DNA of 5,617 nucleotides, taken from assembly GCA_023144675.1 (NCBI GenBank), contig JAGLFE010000135.1, forward strand, positions 1 through 5,617, written 5' to 3'. The first letter of the stretch is position 1. Every line of letters starts with the position of its first letter. A model generated the notes under the pieces. It searched no databases, was not told the origin of the DNA, and worked only from the letters and a program-made list of their open reading frames with translations. Below, piece after piece: positions 5,553 to 5,617 of the stretch. Source of the DNA: Thiomargarita sp. (lineage in GTDB: Bacteria > Pseudomonadota > Gammaproteobacteria > Beggiatoales > Beggiatoaceae). The position numbers were made by a program, and so were the translations under genes.

Positions 5553-5617
5553 GGTAGTCCTGAACAAAGTAGTGATGGTCTCAAAAAACCTGTCAGGTAT
5601 CAAAGACCTAACAGGTT
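5553..5617 (-). mobile_element. Second copy of the 90-bp MITE-like element, inverted, cut by the window end
   Basis: From GGTAGTCCT at 5553 to the window end, the sequence is the reverse complement of 3218-3154, with four substitutions in 65 bases and no gaps. The hairpin (AACCTGTCAGGT, loop ATCAAAG, ACCTAACAGGTT, 5587-5617) is fully paired apart from one G-U type pair; one of the four substitutions restores the pair that is mismatched in the left copy. The A6 run (5583-5588) precedes the hairpin, so as a terminator it would act on minus-strand transcripts entering from the right. About 25 bases of the element lie outside the window. Confidence 0.88.

Noticed and set aside
1..5617. Absence of CCGG in the window as a sign of HpaII-type restriction
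   Set aside because: By eye I find no CCGG, where a handful might be expected by base composition, but GGCC is absent as well. The window is too short and AT-rich for this to mean anything; a whole-genome count is needed.
3129..5617. Composite transposon with the RM gene as cargo between the two 90-bp copies
   Set aside because: The left copy has its own 8-bp duplication on both sides, so it inserted alone. Joint mobilisation is possible later but is not shown.

Overview
The window is AT-rich DNA from a bacterium, most probably a gammaproteobacterium. RlmN, TsaC and the tmRNA all resemble their Escherichia coli counterparts closely, down to the tmRNA tag ending in YALAA. The family or genus cannot be told from this sequence. 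Degraded transposase sequence and short inverted-repeat elements show that mobile DNA has been active here.

Left part (1-1878, minus strand): a decayed IS5-type transposase tail lies next to the 3' end of rlmN (23S rRNA/tRNA adenine-C2 methyltransferase). Just upstream of rlmN, 15 bases away and on the same strand, is a gene for an unrecognised coiled-coil protein with one membrane segment. The two probably share a transcript. A 184-base divergent spacer (1879-2062) carries promoter-like sequence for both directions.

Middle part (2063-3068, plus strand): tsaC (threonylcarbamoyl-AMP synthase for tRNA t6A) starts at TTG. It is followed by a near-consensus sigma-70 promoter and a complete tmRNA gene (ssrA). 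These genes make up a translation-related core: rRNA/tRNA modification plus ribosome rescue.

Right part (3069-5617) is accessory. A 90-bp MITE-like element has perfect 9-bp terminal inverted repeats and an intact 8-bp target duplication. Its central hairpin plus T-run looks able to terminate ssrA transcription. A second, unrelated 127-bp inverted-repeat element follows. Then comes one 654-codon gene that joins a complete cytosine-C5 DNA methyltransferase (about residues 1-290) to a complete HpaII-type restriction endonuclease (about 299-654). This is a whole type II restriction-modification system in one polypeptide. An ATG sits exactly at the domain junction, and a small hairpin covers part of the ribosome binding site of the fused gene. 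The window ends inside a second copy of the 90-bp element, inverted relative to the first, so the restriction-modification gene is bracketed by inverted copies.

The most notable item is the methyltransferase-HpaII fusion in its repeat-bracketed setting. Its cleavage specificity (CCGG) is inferred from the family and is not shown by the sequence.
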